A stretch of DNA of 64,000 bases from positions 248,001 to 312,000 of the forward strand of contig CAVSDF010000010.1 in NCBI GenBank assembly GCA_963726715.1, read 5' to 3'. Position 1 is the stretch's first letter. The number at the start of each line of letters is the position of its first letter. The DNA comes from CAVSDF01 sp963726715 (GTDB lineage Bacteria > Bacteroidota > Rhodothermia > Rhodothermales > BA12). Shown piece after piece: positions 47,754 to 56,277 of this stretch. A program made the translations under genes and the position numbers. The notes under the pieces were generated by a model. That model made no database searches. It was not told the origin of the DNA and saw only the letters and a list, made by a program, of their open reading frames with translations.

Positions 47754-48894
47754 TCACCCCTTCCCTGCGACCCGCGGGCCCCACTCGCGGCGCCAGGCGT
47801 CGAAGCGACCCTCGTGGATCGCGGATCGCATCTCGCCCATGAGCCAGAGGTAGAACGTCAGGTTCTGCAGCGTGGCGATGCGCAGGCCGAGCAGCTCGTT
47901 GGTGACGAAGAGGTGCCGCAGGTAGGCCCGCGGCGTCGCGCTCGCCTCGCCCGCGAGGCCGGGCAGTTCGGCGAGGACGGGGTCGAGCGGGCCGAAGTCG
48001 CTCCGCCATTTGGCGCCACGGACGTGGATCTTGCCGCTCGTCGTGAAGACGGTGCCGTTGCGCCCGTTGCGCGTCGGCATGACGCAGTCGAACATGTCGA
48101 CGCCGCGCGCGACGTTCTCGATCAGGTTCTCGGGCGTGCCGACGCCCATCAGGTAGCGCGGCTTCTCGGGCGGAAGCTCCGGCGCGACGACCTCGACCAT
48201 CGCGTACATGTCCTCCGTCGATTCGCCGACCGACAGGCCGCCGATCGCGTATCCAGGGAAGTCCATCCCCACGAGCGCCCGCGCCGACGCCCGGCGGATT
48301 TCGGGGTAGACGACGCCCTGCACGATGCCGAAGAGCGCCTGCGAATGCCCGTACCGCGGCTCCGTCGCCGCCCAGTGCGTGCGGGCGCGCTCGGCCCAGC
48401 GGAGCGTCAGGTCGTTGGAGCGGCGGGCGTAGTCGAGCGTCGACGGTGCCGGGCGGGCACTCGTCGAGCACCATCATGATGTCGGAGCCGATCGCGCGCT
48501 GCGCGTCGACGACCGACTCGGGCGTGAACAGGTGGCGGCTCCCGTCGATGTGGCTCTGGAAGCGGACGCCCTCCTCCATCATCTTGCGGCGCGCGGCGAG
48601 CGAGAAGACCTGGAAACCGCCGCTGTCGGTCAGGATCGGCCCGTCCCACCCCATGAACCGGTGCAGCCCGCCCGCCTCGCCGAGCAAGTCGAGGCCCGGA
48701 CGCAGCAGCAGGTGGTACGTGTTGCCGAGGATGATCTGCGCGCGGACGGCCTCGCGGAGTTCGCGTGCGCTGACGCCTTTCACGGTGCCGACGGTGCCGA
48801 CGGGCATGAAGATCGGCGTCTCGATGGCGCCGTGGTCGGTCACGAGGCGCCCGGCGCGGGCGTCGCCGTCGGTGGCGTCGAGGGTGAAGGTCAT
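47754..48894 (-). CDS. tgt: tRNA-guanine transglycosylase lacking the usual zinc ligands (one frame break)
   Basis: The enzyme exchanges guanine 34 of certain tRNAs for preQ1 in queuosine synthesis. Seen: IETPIFMPVGTVGTVKGV, ILGNTYHLLLRPG, PILTDSGGFQVFSL (catalytic Asp), GYAIGGLSVGES, and RGVDMFDCVMPTRNGRNG (nucleophile Asp). The length is about 380 residues, as expected. The frame breaks near 48446, after MVLDECPPG, and resumes as STLDYARRSNDLTLRW. Odd: where bacterial Tgt has CxCxxC before SRAYLRHL, this one reads DPVLAELPGLAGEASATPRA, and the zinc His of TIHNLxFY is Gln in TLQNLTFY. All four structural-zinc ligands are therefore absent, with the fold around them kept. Confidence 0.9.
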
Positions 48895-49073
48895 CGGTCA
48901 GGCGTGGTCAGGCTCCGTCCTACGCCCCCGCGCGGCGTGGCGGTCCGTGAAACGCCAGTGCGCGGCCGTGACGCAGCCTCCACACAGGGGTTTTCGGAGG
49001 ACTAAGGCGACCTTGCGAGGCCACCACGGCCTCATAGCGGCGGAGGGGGTTCCGCCGGGAGCGTTGCTACAGA

Positions 49074-49175
49074 CGGCGCAGGTGCGACGAAATCGAGCTA
49101 GGACCCGTCAGCGCGGAAAAAAGTGGGTGAGTGTCGAAACCGCCGCGACATCGAGGGCGTCATGTTTAAGATTAT
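49074..49175. repeat. Diverged direct repeat, copy A
   Basis: Shared landmarks with copy B at 49233-49336 are GGCGCAGGTGC, AGCGCGG followed by A/T and AAAAAGTGG, AAACCGCCGCGA, ATCGAGGG, and a T/A-rich end. The copies are about 159 bases apart and clearly diverged, with conserved blocks separated by variable ones. Confidence 0.6.
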
Positions 49176-49232
49176 CTATAATTAAGCGAGTCGAGAAGAC
49201 TGGGACGCATCGAATCGCCTCGCTCCTTCGAT

Positions 49233-49336
49233 GGGCGCAGGTGCCAGCCAACTGCACTCTCGACCTGTAGCGCGGTAAAAAAGTGGCGTTCGGCGCCTAA
49301 ACCGCCGCGAAAATCGAGGGGCCACTCTTCAAATTC
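49233..49336. repeat. Diverged direct repeat, copy B
   Basis: Contains GGCGCAGGTGC, TAGCGCGGTAAAAAAGTGG, TAAACCGCCGCGA and ATCGAGGGG in the same order as copy A. The pattern of conserved blocks is more like a structured RNA or a set of binding sites than a simple duplication. Confidence 0.6.
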
Positions 49337-49465
49337 GGCTGATTTCGCCAGTTGGGGAGGCCGGTATCGTGCTCAAACGCGCTGGTCCTACCCCTCGCAC
49401 TACCGCGCAACAGGTCTTTTGGCTAAATAACCCTGTAACCACTGATTGAGCCGACGGCTCGGGGT

Positions 49466-49491
49466 GTTATGCGGATGGGCGTCCGCATAAC
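49466..49491. repeat. Perfect 10-base inverted repeat
   Basis: GTTATGCGGA (49466-49475) and TCCGCATAAC (49482-49491) flank a 6-base spacer. It could be a recombination site, an excision scar with joined element ends, or a terminator. It does not match the integron attC core GTTRRRY. Confidence 0.6.
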
Positions 49492-49645
49492 GTGCCGGAG
49501 TGTAGGGCGCAAACGCCTGTGCGCCAGACGTGAGCGCTGAATGTCGGCGCGCAAACCGGACGCGTCCTGAAAATGTCCGCGCGGCGGGGGTGTGGCGGAT
49601 GAGACGCTGCACGGCTCGTTCCTTCATCCATCCGGCGCGCCCTCC

Positions 49646-52600
49646 TCACGCCCCGATCACTTCGAACGTCGAGCCGGTGACGGGGTCTTTGCGGACTTCG
49701 ATGCGGACGGGGAAGGCTTCCTTCATCTCGTCGAGGTGGGTGATGACGAGGATCTTGTCGAAGTCCTCGCGCACCGAGTTGATGGCCTCGATGAGCAGCC
49801 GCACGCCCGCCTGGTCCTGCGTGCCGAAGCCTTCGTCGATCACGAGCGTCCGCACGGTCGACGCCGCTGCGGGCGGCGAGCATCTGCGAGAGCGCGACGC
49901 GGAGGGCGAAGTTGACGCGGAAGGCCTCGCCGCCGGAGAACGTCTCGTAGCTGCGCAACTGCCCGGACTCGTCGGCGACTTTCACCTCCAACGTCTCGAT
50001 GGTGCCGTCGTCGGACTTGCGGTTGCGCTGCGTCTCGAACGCCATCCGCATCCGCCCGTCGCTCAGGCGGTCGAGGAGGTCGTTCGCGCGCGTCTCGATC
50101 TCCGGGAGCGCGTCTTCGATGATGAGGCTCGGGATGCCGCGCCGCGAAAAGGCCTCGCGGAGGTGCTTGTAGAGCGCTTCGTCGGCGTGGGCGCTGTGGG
50201 CGGCCTTCGCGGCGGCGCGGTGCGCGGCTTCGGCGGTGGCGACGGCGTCGCGGGCGGCGCTCGCGCGGGCGGTGTCGTGGCGGCGCGTGTCGAGGGCGGC
50301 GTCGGCGGCGCTCGCGGCGGTCGTGGCGGTGGCGACGGCGGCCTCTCCGGCGCGGCGGGCGTCGTCGAGGCGGGCGAGGTCGGCGATGCGGACGGCGAGG
50401 GCGGCGTGGTCGGTCGTCAGCGTCGCGTGGCGCTCGGCGGCGCGGGCGGCGTCGGTGGCGAGGTCGGCGCGGGCCTCGCGGGCGGCGAGGAGGCGCTCGC
50501 GGCGCGCGGGGGCTTCGGCGAGGGCGTCGCGGGAGGCGCGGGTTCGCTCGAAGGCGGCGCCGTCGAAGGCGAGGGCGCGGATCTGGTCGCGGACGCGGTC
50601 GAGGCGCGCGGGGGCGTCGCCGAAGGGCAGTCCGGCGTCGAGGTCGCGGCGGGCGGCGTCGCGGCGCGCGGTCAGGGCGTCGGCGCGGGCGCGGAGTTCG
50701 GCGGCGCTGTTCGCGGCGTCGACGATGCCCTGGCGGCGGAGCACGAGGTCGTCCTCGCGGGCGGCGTCGCGGCGCAGGCGGTCGTGCTCGGCGGCGTCGT
50801 AGGCGAGGCCCGCGCGCTCGGCGGCCACCGTTTTGTACTCGGCGCGGAGGTCGGCGGCGAAGTCCTTTCCGTCGATGCGGCGCGTGAGGACGGCGATCTC
50901 GCCCTCGGCGCGCGTCACCTCGGCGCTCGCGCCTGCGCCCTCCTGCACCTCGATGTGCAGGCGCTGCCACTCGTTCTCGCGCTGCCGGGCGGCGTCGATG
51001 GCGGCGAGGGCCAGCTTGTAGCGGACCCCGATGTCGTCGCGCAGGCGATTGGCGGCGTCGGAGCGGGCGTTCGCGTCGGCGGCGCGGCGGTCGAGGTCGG
51101 CGGCGATCGCCTCTTTCTCGCGGACGAGGGCAGCGCGGCGAGCGGGGCTGAGGGTGCCGCCGCACGCCGGACAGTCGTCGGTGCCGTCGCCGCGTCCGAG
51201 ACGGTCGGCGAGGGCGCGGGCGTCGTCGCGCTCGGCGAGGCGCGCGGTCGCGCTCGGCAGCGCTGGCGGAGCGCTCGTCGGCGGCACGGCGTGCCGTCGT
51301 CCTGCAGGCGGTCGCGCTCGGCCTCGGCGGCAGCGCGGTCGGCGGTGGCGCTTGCGAGGGCGTCGGCCTTGCGAACGGCGTCGGCGTGGCGGTCGGCGCG
51401 CTGCCGGAGGTCAGGCAGTCGGCGCGCGAGGGCGTCGCGGTCGACCTCGAGGGCGCGGCGTTCGGCGAGGATGGCGGCTTCGAGTTCGGCGCGGCGCGTG
51501 TCGAGGCGCTCGGCGCGGGCGCGGGCGGCGTCGAGCCGCTGACTGGCGGTCGCGCTCGCGCGGGCGGACGCAAGGGCGGCGTCGACAGCCGCGAGGCCGG
51601 TGGCGCGGGCGGTGGCGGCGGCGGTCTGCTCGTCGGCGGATCGGATCTCGGCGTCGAGTCCGGCGATGCCACGCTCGGCCTTGTGGCGCGCCTCGTGGAT
51701 CTGCTGCTCGACCGTCATCGCCTGCTTGTCGAGGGCGTGGTGCTGCGCGGCGAGGTCGGAGAGGCGCCGCACGTCGGCGTCGAGGGCGAGGAAGCGCGCG
51801 TGCTCGGCCTCGGTCGCCGTCCCCGCTGCGATCTCAGCGTCGACGCGGGCGAGGCGGTCGGCGTAGTCGGCGCGCTCGGCGGCGAGGCGCGCGAGGTCGG
51901 CGGACGCGCGGGCGGCGCTCTCGCGCAGGTCGTCGAGGCGGCGTGCGTCGGCGCTCGCGTGCGTGAGGGCCAGACGGGCGGCGTCGAGGGCGGCGTGGGC
52001 GCCGTCGCGCGTGGCGAGGGCGGCGGCCTCGGCGTCGAGGGCGGCGGCGTGGGCGGCGTCGACGTCGTCGCGGGTGGCGGCGATGGCGGCGAGGCGCTCG
52101 CGCTCGCGCTCGGCGGCCTCGCGCGCGGCTTTCGCGGTGCTCAGGCGGCCCGCGGCGCGGCGCTCCAGCACCTCGTAGCGGTCGAGGCCGAGGATGCGGG
52201 CGAGGACTTCCTTGCGCTCGTTCGGCTTCTTGCGCGTGAACTCGTCGGCGCGGCCCTGCAGCAGCATCGAGGCGTTGACGAACGTGTCGTAGTCGATCCG
52301 CAGCAGGCGGTCGAGCACGCGCTGCGTCTCGGCAACCGACGTGCTGGTCAGCGTGCGCCAGTCCGTCCCGTCGGCGGCGAAGACTTCGAGGTCGGGCTTG
52401 GGCGTCTTGCCGGACTTCGAGGTGCCGTAGCCGCGGCGGACGCGGTAGCGCTGCCCGTCGTGGTCGAAGACGAGTTCGACGACCATCCGCAGCGATCCCT
52501 TGCGCAGCAGGTCGGCGTCGGGCTTGATGGCGCTCGTCCCCTTGCGCGCCTGCCCCCAGAGCGCCCACGTGAGCGCGTCGAGGAGCGACGATTTGCCCTG

Positions 52601-52708
52601 TCCGTTGCCGCCCGAGATGCACGCCGTCTGGAAGGCCTCGAAGTCGAGCGGCGGCGCGGCCTCGCCGTAGGAGAGGAAGTTCTGGAGGCGGAGTTCGACG
52701 GGGGTCAC
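49646..52708 (-). CDS. sbcC: SbcC/Rad50-type exonuclease ATPase (frame breaks)
   Basis: ATG 52708 opens LRLQNFLSYGEAAPPLDFEA with Walker A GGNGQGKSSLLDALTWALWG. Long Ala/Arg-rich coiled coils follow, with a zinc hook CPACGG midway (about 51160), then the ABC signature YETFSGGEAFRVNFALRVAL and Walker B TLVIDEGFGTQDQ. With SbcD it would trim hairpins and DNA ends; no sbcD is in the window. Two or more indels disrupt the frame: within 51230-51300, just before the hook, and near 49868, just before Walker B. After correction the protein is about 1020 residues, normal for SbcC. Every functional motif survives, so the breaks are probably sequencing errors. Confidence 0.88.
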
Positions 52709-52803
52709 GGAGCGGGCGAGGGTCGGGCGTGCAGGATCGTGGATCGAACGCGCGGACGGGTGCGGCGTGCCGGTGCGACGGACGGTGGACTGCGCGGCGC
52801 GTG

Positions 52804-52832
52804 GTAGAGACGCATCGGCGATGCGTCTCTAC
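52804..52832. repeat. Perfect hairpin repeat GTAGAGACGCATC
   Basis: GTAGAGACGCATC and GATGCGTCTCTAC pair over 13 bases with a 3-base loop. It lies between the sbcC start and the cvpA stop. Its GTAG...CTAC ends match the GTAGGGGC family. Confidence 0.8.
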
Positions 52833-52928
52833 GTCCCCGGGTGGTGGTGACGACCACGAATACCGCAGCCGCGCAGTGGCATCGGGCGGGCGCGGCGGTA
52901 CGTGGGGTGCGGAGGTGCTGGCCGGCAA

Positions 52929-52951
52929 GGGCACGATGTATCGTGCCCCTA
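52929..52951. repeat. Hairpin repeat GGGCACGAT...ATCGTGCCC
   Basis: Nine-base arms surround GT, followed by CCTAC. On the minus strand it begins GTAGGGGCACGAT, again the GTAG start of the family. It stands just downstream of the cvpA stop and may end its transcript. Confidence 0.75.
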
Positions 52952-52961
52952 CGCTCACGCT

Positions 52962-53525
52962 TTACTGCACCGGCGGCACCTCTGGCGTCTCCCGCGCCCG
53001 GCTCACCGAATCGGCGCGGGCGGCGTCGAGGGCGCGGCGGAAGCGGGCGACGAACGGCGGCAGGCGCTCGCCCGCCACGGCACGCGACATCGGCAGCACG
53101 CGCGAGACCGGCTCGTAGAGCACCGACGCCGCCCGCGCTTCTGCACTGGGCACGTTCGCGAAGCGCAGCGGCACGAGCACCGCGCTCACCACGAGAGCCG
53201 ACCGCAGCGCGCCGATGACGGCCCCGCCCGCGCGGTTGACGACGCCGATCTTCGCCGCGTCGAGGGCGCCCTCGACCATCCGCACGACGGCGGCGACGGC
53301 CACCTGCACGCCGATGAAGAGCACGATGAACCCCGCGAGCGGCGCCACGCGGGCCGACAGATCGAGGCTCGCGGCCAGCATCGCGCCGACCTCGTCCATC
53401 AGCCAGAGGCCGACGAGGAGCGCGCCGAGGAACGCGGCCACGCCCGCGATCTGCCGCAGCGCCCCGCTGCGCCACCCGCTGACGGCGCCCGCGAGCACGA
53501 CGGCGGCGATGAGGAGGTCGGTCAT
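52962..53525 (-). CDS. CvpA-family membrane protein
   Basis: The protein is 187 residues from ATG 53525 (MTDLLIAAVVLAGAVSGWRS). Four hydrophobic segments give the CvpA layout: DLLIAAVVLAGAVSGW, IAGVAAFLGALLVGLWLMD, VAPLAGFIVLFIGVQVAVAA and AVIGALRSALVVSAVLVPL, with the conserved NRAGGAVIGALRS block. CvpA proteins are inner-membrane proteins linked to colicin V production in E. coli and to envelope stress; the exact role is unsettled. The C-terminal ~55 residues are charged and cytoplasmic. It follows yqeY on the same strand after 198 bases. Confidence 0.88.
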   Translation of the reverse strand: MTDLLIAAVVLAGAVSGWRSGALRQIAGVAAFLGALLVGLWLMDEVGAMLAASLDLSARVAPLAGFIVLFIGVQVAVAAVVRMVEGALDAAKIGVVNRAGGAVIGALRSALVVSAVLVPLRFANVPSAEARAASVLYEPVSRVLPMSRAVAGERLPPFVARFRRALDAARADSVSRARETPEVPPVQ

Positions 53526-53723
53526 GGGTGTGGGTTGATGAGAGTGAGAGGATGGTGAGTTTGGGGGTGGATCGTGCGGACTCGTCGATCCGGCTGTGCC
53601 ACCGGGTGGTTCGTGAGAGCGATGCTTGAGCACGGAAACGGCGCCTGATCCGCACCTCTTCCCGGATTCCGCCGCCGTCCTCCCTCGATGGATTCCAGCT
53701 CACAATCCCACAAACTCCCCATC

Positions 53724-54182
53724 TCACCCCCCCAGGGCCTCGCGCACGAGCGCCTGCACGCGCGTGCCGTCGGCGCGGCCCTTCAGGGCGGCCATCGCCG
53801 GTCCCATCACGCGGCCCATCGCGGCGGCGCCACTCGCGCCGGTGTCGGCGACGATGCGGGCGATCTCGGCACGGATGTCGTCGTCGCTGGCCTGCGTCGG
53901 GAGGTAGGTCTCGATGAGGGCGAGTTCGGCGCGCTCGGCGTCGGCGAGTTCGGGGCGACTGGCGGCGTCGTACTGCGCGGCGCTCTCGCGGCGCTGCTTG
54001 GCCTGCTTCTGGACGACAGCGAGCACGGTCGCCTCGTCGAGCGTGGCCTCGCCGCCCTGCCGCTGGTCGATCTCGGCGCGCTGGATGGCGGCGCTGAGGC
54101 CGCGAAGGGTGAGCAGGCGGAGGGCGTCGCGGGCGCGCATGGCGTCCTTGATGTCGGCGCCGAGGCGGTCGCGGAGGGTCAT
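53724..54182 (-). CDS. YqeY-like (GatB/YqeY domain) protein
   Basis: The protein is 152 residues from ATG 54182. It has the whole YqeY pattern: LRDRLGADIKDAMRARDALR, LTLRGLSAAIQRAEIDQRQ, QKQAKQRRESAAQYDAASRP, ELALIETYLPTQASDDDIRA and GRVMGPAMAALKGRADGTRV. The domain is related to the tRNA-binding tail of GatB, but the free-standing protein has no firmly known function. It is cytoplasmic. cvpA lies downstream. Confidence 0.93.
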   Translation of the reverse strand: MTLRDRLGADIKDAMRARDALRLLTLRGLSAAIQRAEIDQRQGGEATLDEATVLAVVQKQAKQRRESAAQYDAASRPELADAERAELALIETYLPTQASDDDIRAEIARIVADTGASGAAAMGRVMGPAMAALKGRADGTRVQALVREALGG

Positions 54183-54847
54183 CGTGGGGAGGGGAATCGG
54201 TCGGCCTCGTCAACGCGCCACGCGAAAGCCGGGTTGCGCGGCGGCTACCCGCCGTAGCGTACGCGCCGCCGAGGCCACCGCGCGGAACGTCCTCGCACGA
54301 CATCGGCGCATCGCCCCAGATCCGCGCGACATCGCCCCGAACGTCGTAGACAAAGCCGATATGGACGCCGTCGAGGCGCAGCAGCTTCGCCTGGAGACCG
54401 TGTCGAGCCGAGGTTGCGCTCGCGCCGGAGCGTGAGCACGCACCCGGTCATCCCGGCGGTGCGCTTGGAGTCGGCGGTGCGGTGGGGCCTGCGGCGCTTC
54501 GAGGCCAGTCCGTGATCGCCATCGGCCTCGGCCCTGCGGAGCCATTTGCGCAGCGTGGGACGGGATCTGCTCCGGGGCACGGCGACGGTGCGCACGCGGA
54601 GCCTTCGGATGAAGCGCAAGATGGCCGGATGGTCCGGACTTCCTCACCGCTGTCGTCGCATCGTAGCGTGCGCCCGCCCTGCCCTCGGCACCACGCCCGG
54701 CGAGCGTGCCGCATTCTGAGGCAATCTTGTTACGTTCCCAGAGAAACGCTCTGGAGTGGCCGATACTGACAGGCGCAGGCGCGGCACGAGAGCCGCCGTG
54801 CGGCTCCCCTCTTCCTGTTCCTCATCCATCCCTGGCCCCCTCTCGCA
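54183..54847. other. Intergenic scar region upstream of the BLUF gene
   Basis: About 665 bases without an intact gene. The minus strand holds a transposase-like fragment (54300-54650). The last 120 bases before the BLUF start are less GC-rich and include TACGTTCC (54731-54738), a weak match to the -7 consensus TAnnTTTG. Confidence 0.45.
54300..54650 (-). pseudogene. Transposase-like helix-turn-helix fragment
   Basis: On the minus strand one frame reads SRPTLRKWLRRAEADGDHGL, then ASKRRRPHRTADSKRTAG and LTLRRERNLGSTR, which is close to the N-terminal helix-turn-helix region of IS481-type transposases (xSRPTLRKWxRRYxxxGxxGLxSxSRRPH). A frame change then gives LQAKLLRLDGVHIGFVYDVR. No catalytic DDE domain, ends or target duplication are visible. 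It is a dead remnant. Confidence 0.5.
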
Positions 54848-55297
54848 ATGGACCCGGCACCGCTTCGCTACCTCCTCTACCTCAGCCGGGCCGTGCGCCC
54901 GTTCGACGAGCCTGAACTCGAAGCGCTCCTCGCCAGCGCGCGCCGCTTCAACGAGCGCCACGACGTGTCGGGGCTGCTGCTCTACGACTACTCGCCCGGC
55001 CTCGGACTCGGGCAGTTCTGCCAGTACATCGAGGGGGCGCCCGACGCGCTCGCGGCGGTGAAGGCGCGCATCGATGCGGACGTGCGGCACACGGCCATCC
55101 ACTACCTCGACGCGGGGATCGCCCCGGAGCGCCTCTTCACCTCGTGGGCGATGGGCTACCAGCCATCCACCGCGGTGCCCGACCTGGAGGGCTTCCGCGC
55201 CCTGATCGATGTGACCGTGCCGACCACGGGGGCGATGAAGCGTCCTGCCGCGCTCATGCGCGTCTTCCTCAAGATGTCGAACACGGCGCAGCGGTAG
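54848..55297 (+). CDS. BLUF-domain blue-light photoreceptor
   Basis: The protein is 149 residues from ATG 54848, a single-domain BLUF. It begins PLRYLLYLSRAVRPFDEPEL with the Tyr of the YxS motif, followed by LLASARRFNERHDVSGLLLY (flavin pocket Arg/Asn), GLGQFCQYIEGAPDALAAV with the conserved Gln, and LFTSWAMGYQPS with the Trp. BLUF proteins bind FAD and change hydrogen bonding in blue light. The ~50-residue C-terminal tail has no output domain, so it must act through a partner. A truncated receiver and a PAS/GAF kinase follow on the same strand and are candidates. Confidence 0.9.
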   Translation: MDPAPLRYLLYLSRAVRPFDEPELEALLASARRFNERHDVSGLLLYDYSPGLGLGQFCQYIEGAPDALAAVKARIDADVRHTAIHYLDAGIAPERLFTSWAMGYQPSTAVPDLEGFRALIDVTVPTTGAMKRPAALMRVFLKMSNTAQR

Positions 55298-55304
55298 GCG
55301 GGCG

Positions 55305-55690
55305 TCACGCGGGCGCCGCCGCGCCGCCGCACAGATGCGTCGCAGCGTCGGCGGAGGGGACGGTGAGCGAATCGTCGTAGACGGTGTTGCCCACGCGCAG
55401 GCGCACGCCAACGTCGGTGGTGATCGTGTCGCGCGGCGTCAGGATGCGCGCGGTGACGCTCCGCGAAGCCGTCGGCGTTCTCGCAGAGGCGCGACCACGG
55501 GGCGAGCGGCCCGGTCCGCGTGTCGCCTTCTCGCCCGCCGGCGTCGCGCAGGCGATGCGCGAGGTGTGCGGCCGGGGGTGCCTTCGCAACCGGGGCGAAG
55601 CGTGCTCCATCGGCGTCGGAGATCGCGTAGCCGACCCTGGCGCTCTGGCGGTGACCGAGCGAGTCGAGGCGCAGCAGTCTCGGGTCGACT
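55305..55690 (-). pseudogene. Fragment of an unknown gene, frame-broken
   Basis: The minus strand reads RLLRLDSLGHRQSARVGYAI, then SDADGARFAPVAKAP and WSRLCENADGF; after a frame change near 55460 it goes on as SVTARILTPRDTITTDVGVR and ends THLCGGAAAPA at stop 55305. The pieces look like real protein, but there is no start, and the upstream side abuts the receiver fragment at about 55690. The first part resembles LLRLDGVHIGFVYDV at 54300-54410. No function can be given. Confidence 0.4.
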
Positions 55691-55697
55691 CCTGCGG

Positions 55698-55949
55698 ATG
55701 CGCTCGTCGCGCCCCGGTCCGTACGACGTGGTGCTGCTCGACATCACCCTCGGGACGGGAATGATGAGCGGCGTCGAGTTGCTGCCGCGGCTTCGCGAGA
55801 GGGCTGCCTTCACGGAGGCGCTCTTCGTCGCGGTGACGGCGTACGCGCTGCCTGGAGACGAGGAGCGGTTCCTGTCCGCCGGGTTCGACCGCTACGTCGC
55901 CAAACCCTTCGACCCGCTCGTCCTCCTCCAGTCGATCGGCGACGCGTGA
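55698..55949 (+). pseudogene. Truncated response-regulator receiver domain
   Basis: The frame reads MRSSRPGPYDVVLLDITLGT, with phospho-acceptor Asp, then LFVAVTAYALPGDEERFLSA and GFDRYVAKPFDPLVLLQSIG, with the conserved Lys, and stops at 55949. The first ~45 residues of the domain, including the acidic pair, are missing; that place is taken by sequence from another gene on the opposite strand. It could be translated as an 83-residue piece, but it cannot fold as a normal receiver. It probably was the partner of the kinase downstream. Confidence 0.65.
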
Positions 55950-56277
55950 GGGGCTGCCCGGCGCATCCGCAAAGGTGCCCATGAAGTCCGTCCTCCCCGC
56001 GAACGCGGGGACCGGGAGAGACGAGCGCTGGGCGTGCCCCGCTCCGGATTCCCGCGTTCGCCGGAGCGGCGGATGAGACGAGGCACAGGCGTTCCTTCAT
56101 GCGCTGCCCCGGCACTAGCCCCGGTACGCCGCGGGCACGTCCTCGACGCCGACGCCGCGGATGCACGGCCCTCTGGTGGACGGCCCGGTGGTGGCCGGCA
56201 GCGGTGGAACATGGCGGTGCGTCGAAACTACCCGAGCCTCTTCCCTCCTTCGTCCTTGCCGGGTCTCCTCTGTGCCA
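55950..56277. other. Intergenic region with palindromic repeat, no gene
   Basis: About 330 bases. The first half is the repeat at 55985-56078. The second half is open in one plus-strand frame without recognisable content and leads into the kinase start. Confidence 0.45.
55985..56078. repeat. Palindromic element with CCCCGCGAACGCGGGG
   Basis: CCCCGCGAACGCGGGG is self-complementary, and further on CCGCTCCGG (56038-56046) and CCGGAGCGG (56064-56072) pair around ATTCCCGCGTTCG. It recalls the widespread ATTCCCGCGAAAGCGGG type of bacterial intergenic palindrome. It is not coding. Confidence 0.5.

Larger units (their letters stand above)
48895..49645. other. Lower-GC, repeat-bearing region without a gene
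   Basis: This ~750-base gap is the least GC-rich stretch in the window (for example TTTAAGATTATCTATAATTA at 49164-49183). It holds two diverged direct repeats (49074-49175 and 49233-49336), a perfect 10-base inverted repeat (49466-49491) and several smaller hairpins. No frame has coding character. It may be an unrecognised RNA locus or the remnant of a mobile element; it also contains the tgt promoter region. Confidence 0.5.

Noticed and set aside
49074..49336. CRISPR-like repeats
   Set aside because: Only two diverged copies about 159 bases apart, no uniform spacers and no cas gene.
49440..49500. Integron attC site
   Set aside because: The GTTATGC/GCATAAC arms break the GTTRRRY and RYYYAAC core rules, and no integrase or cassette array is present.
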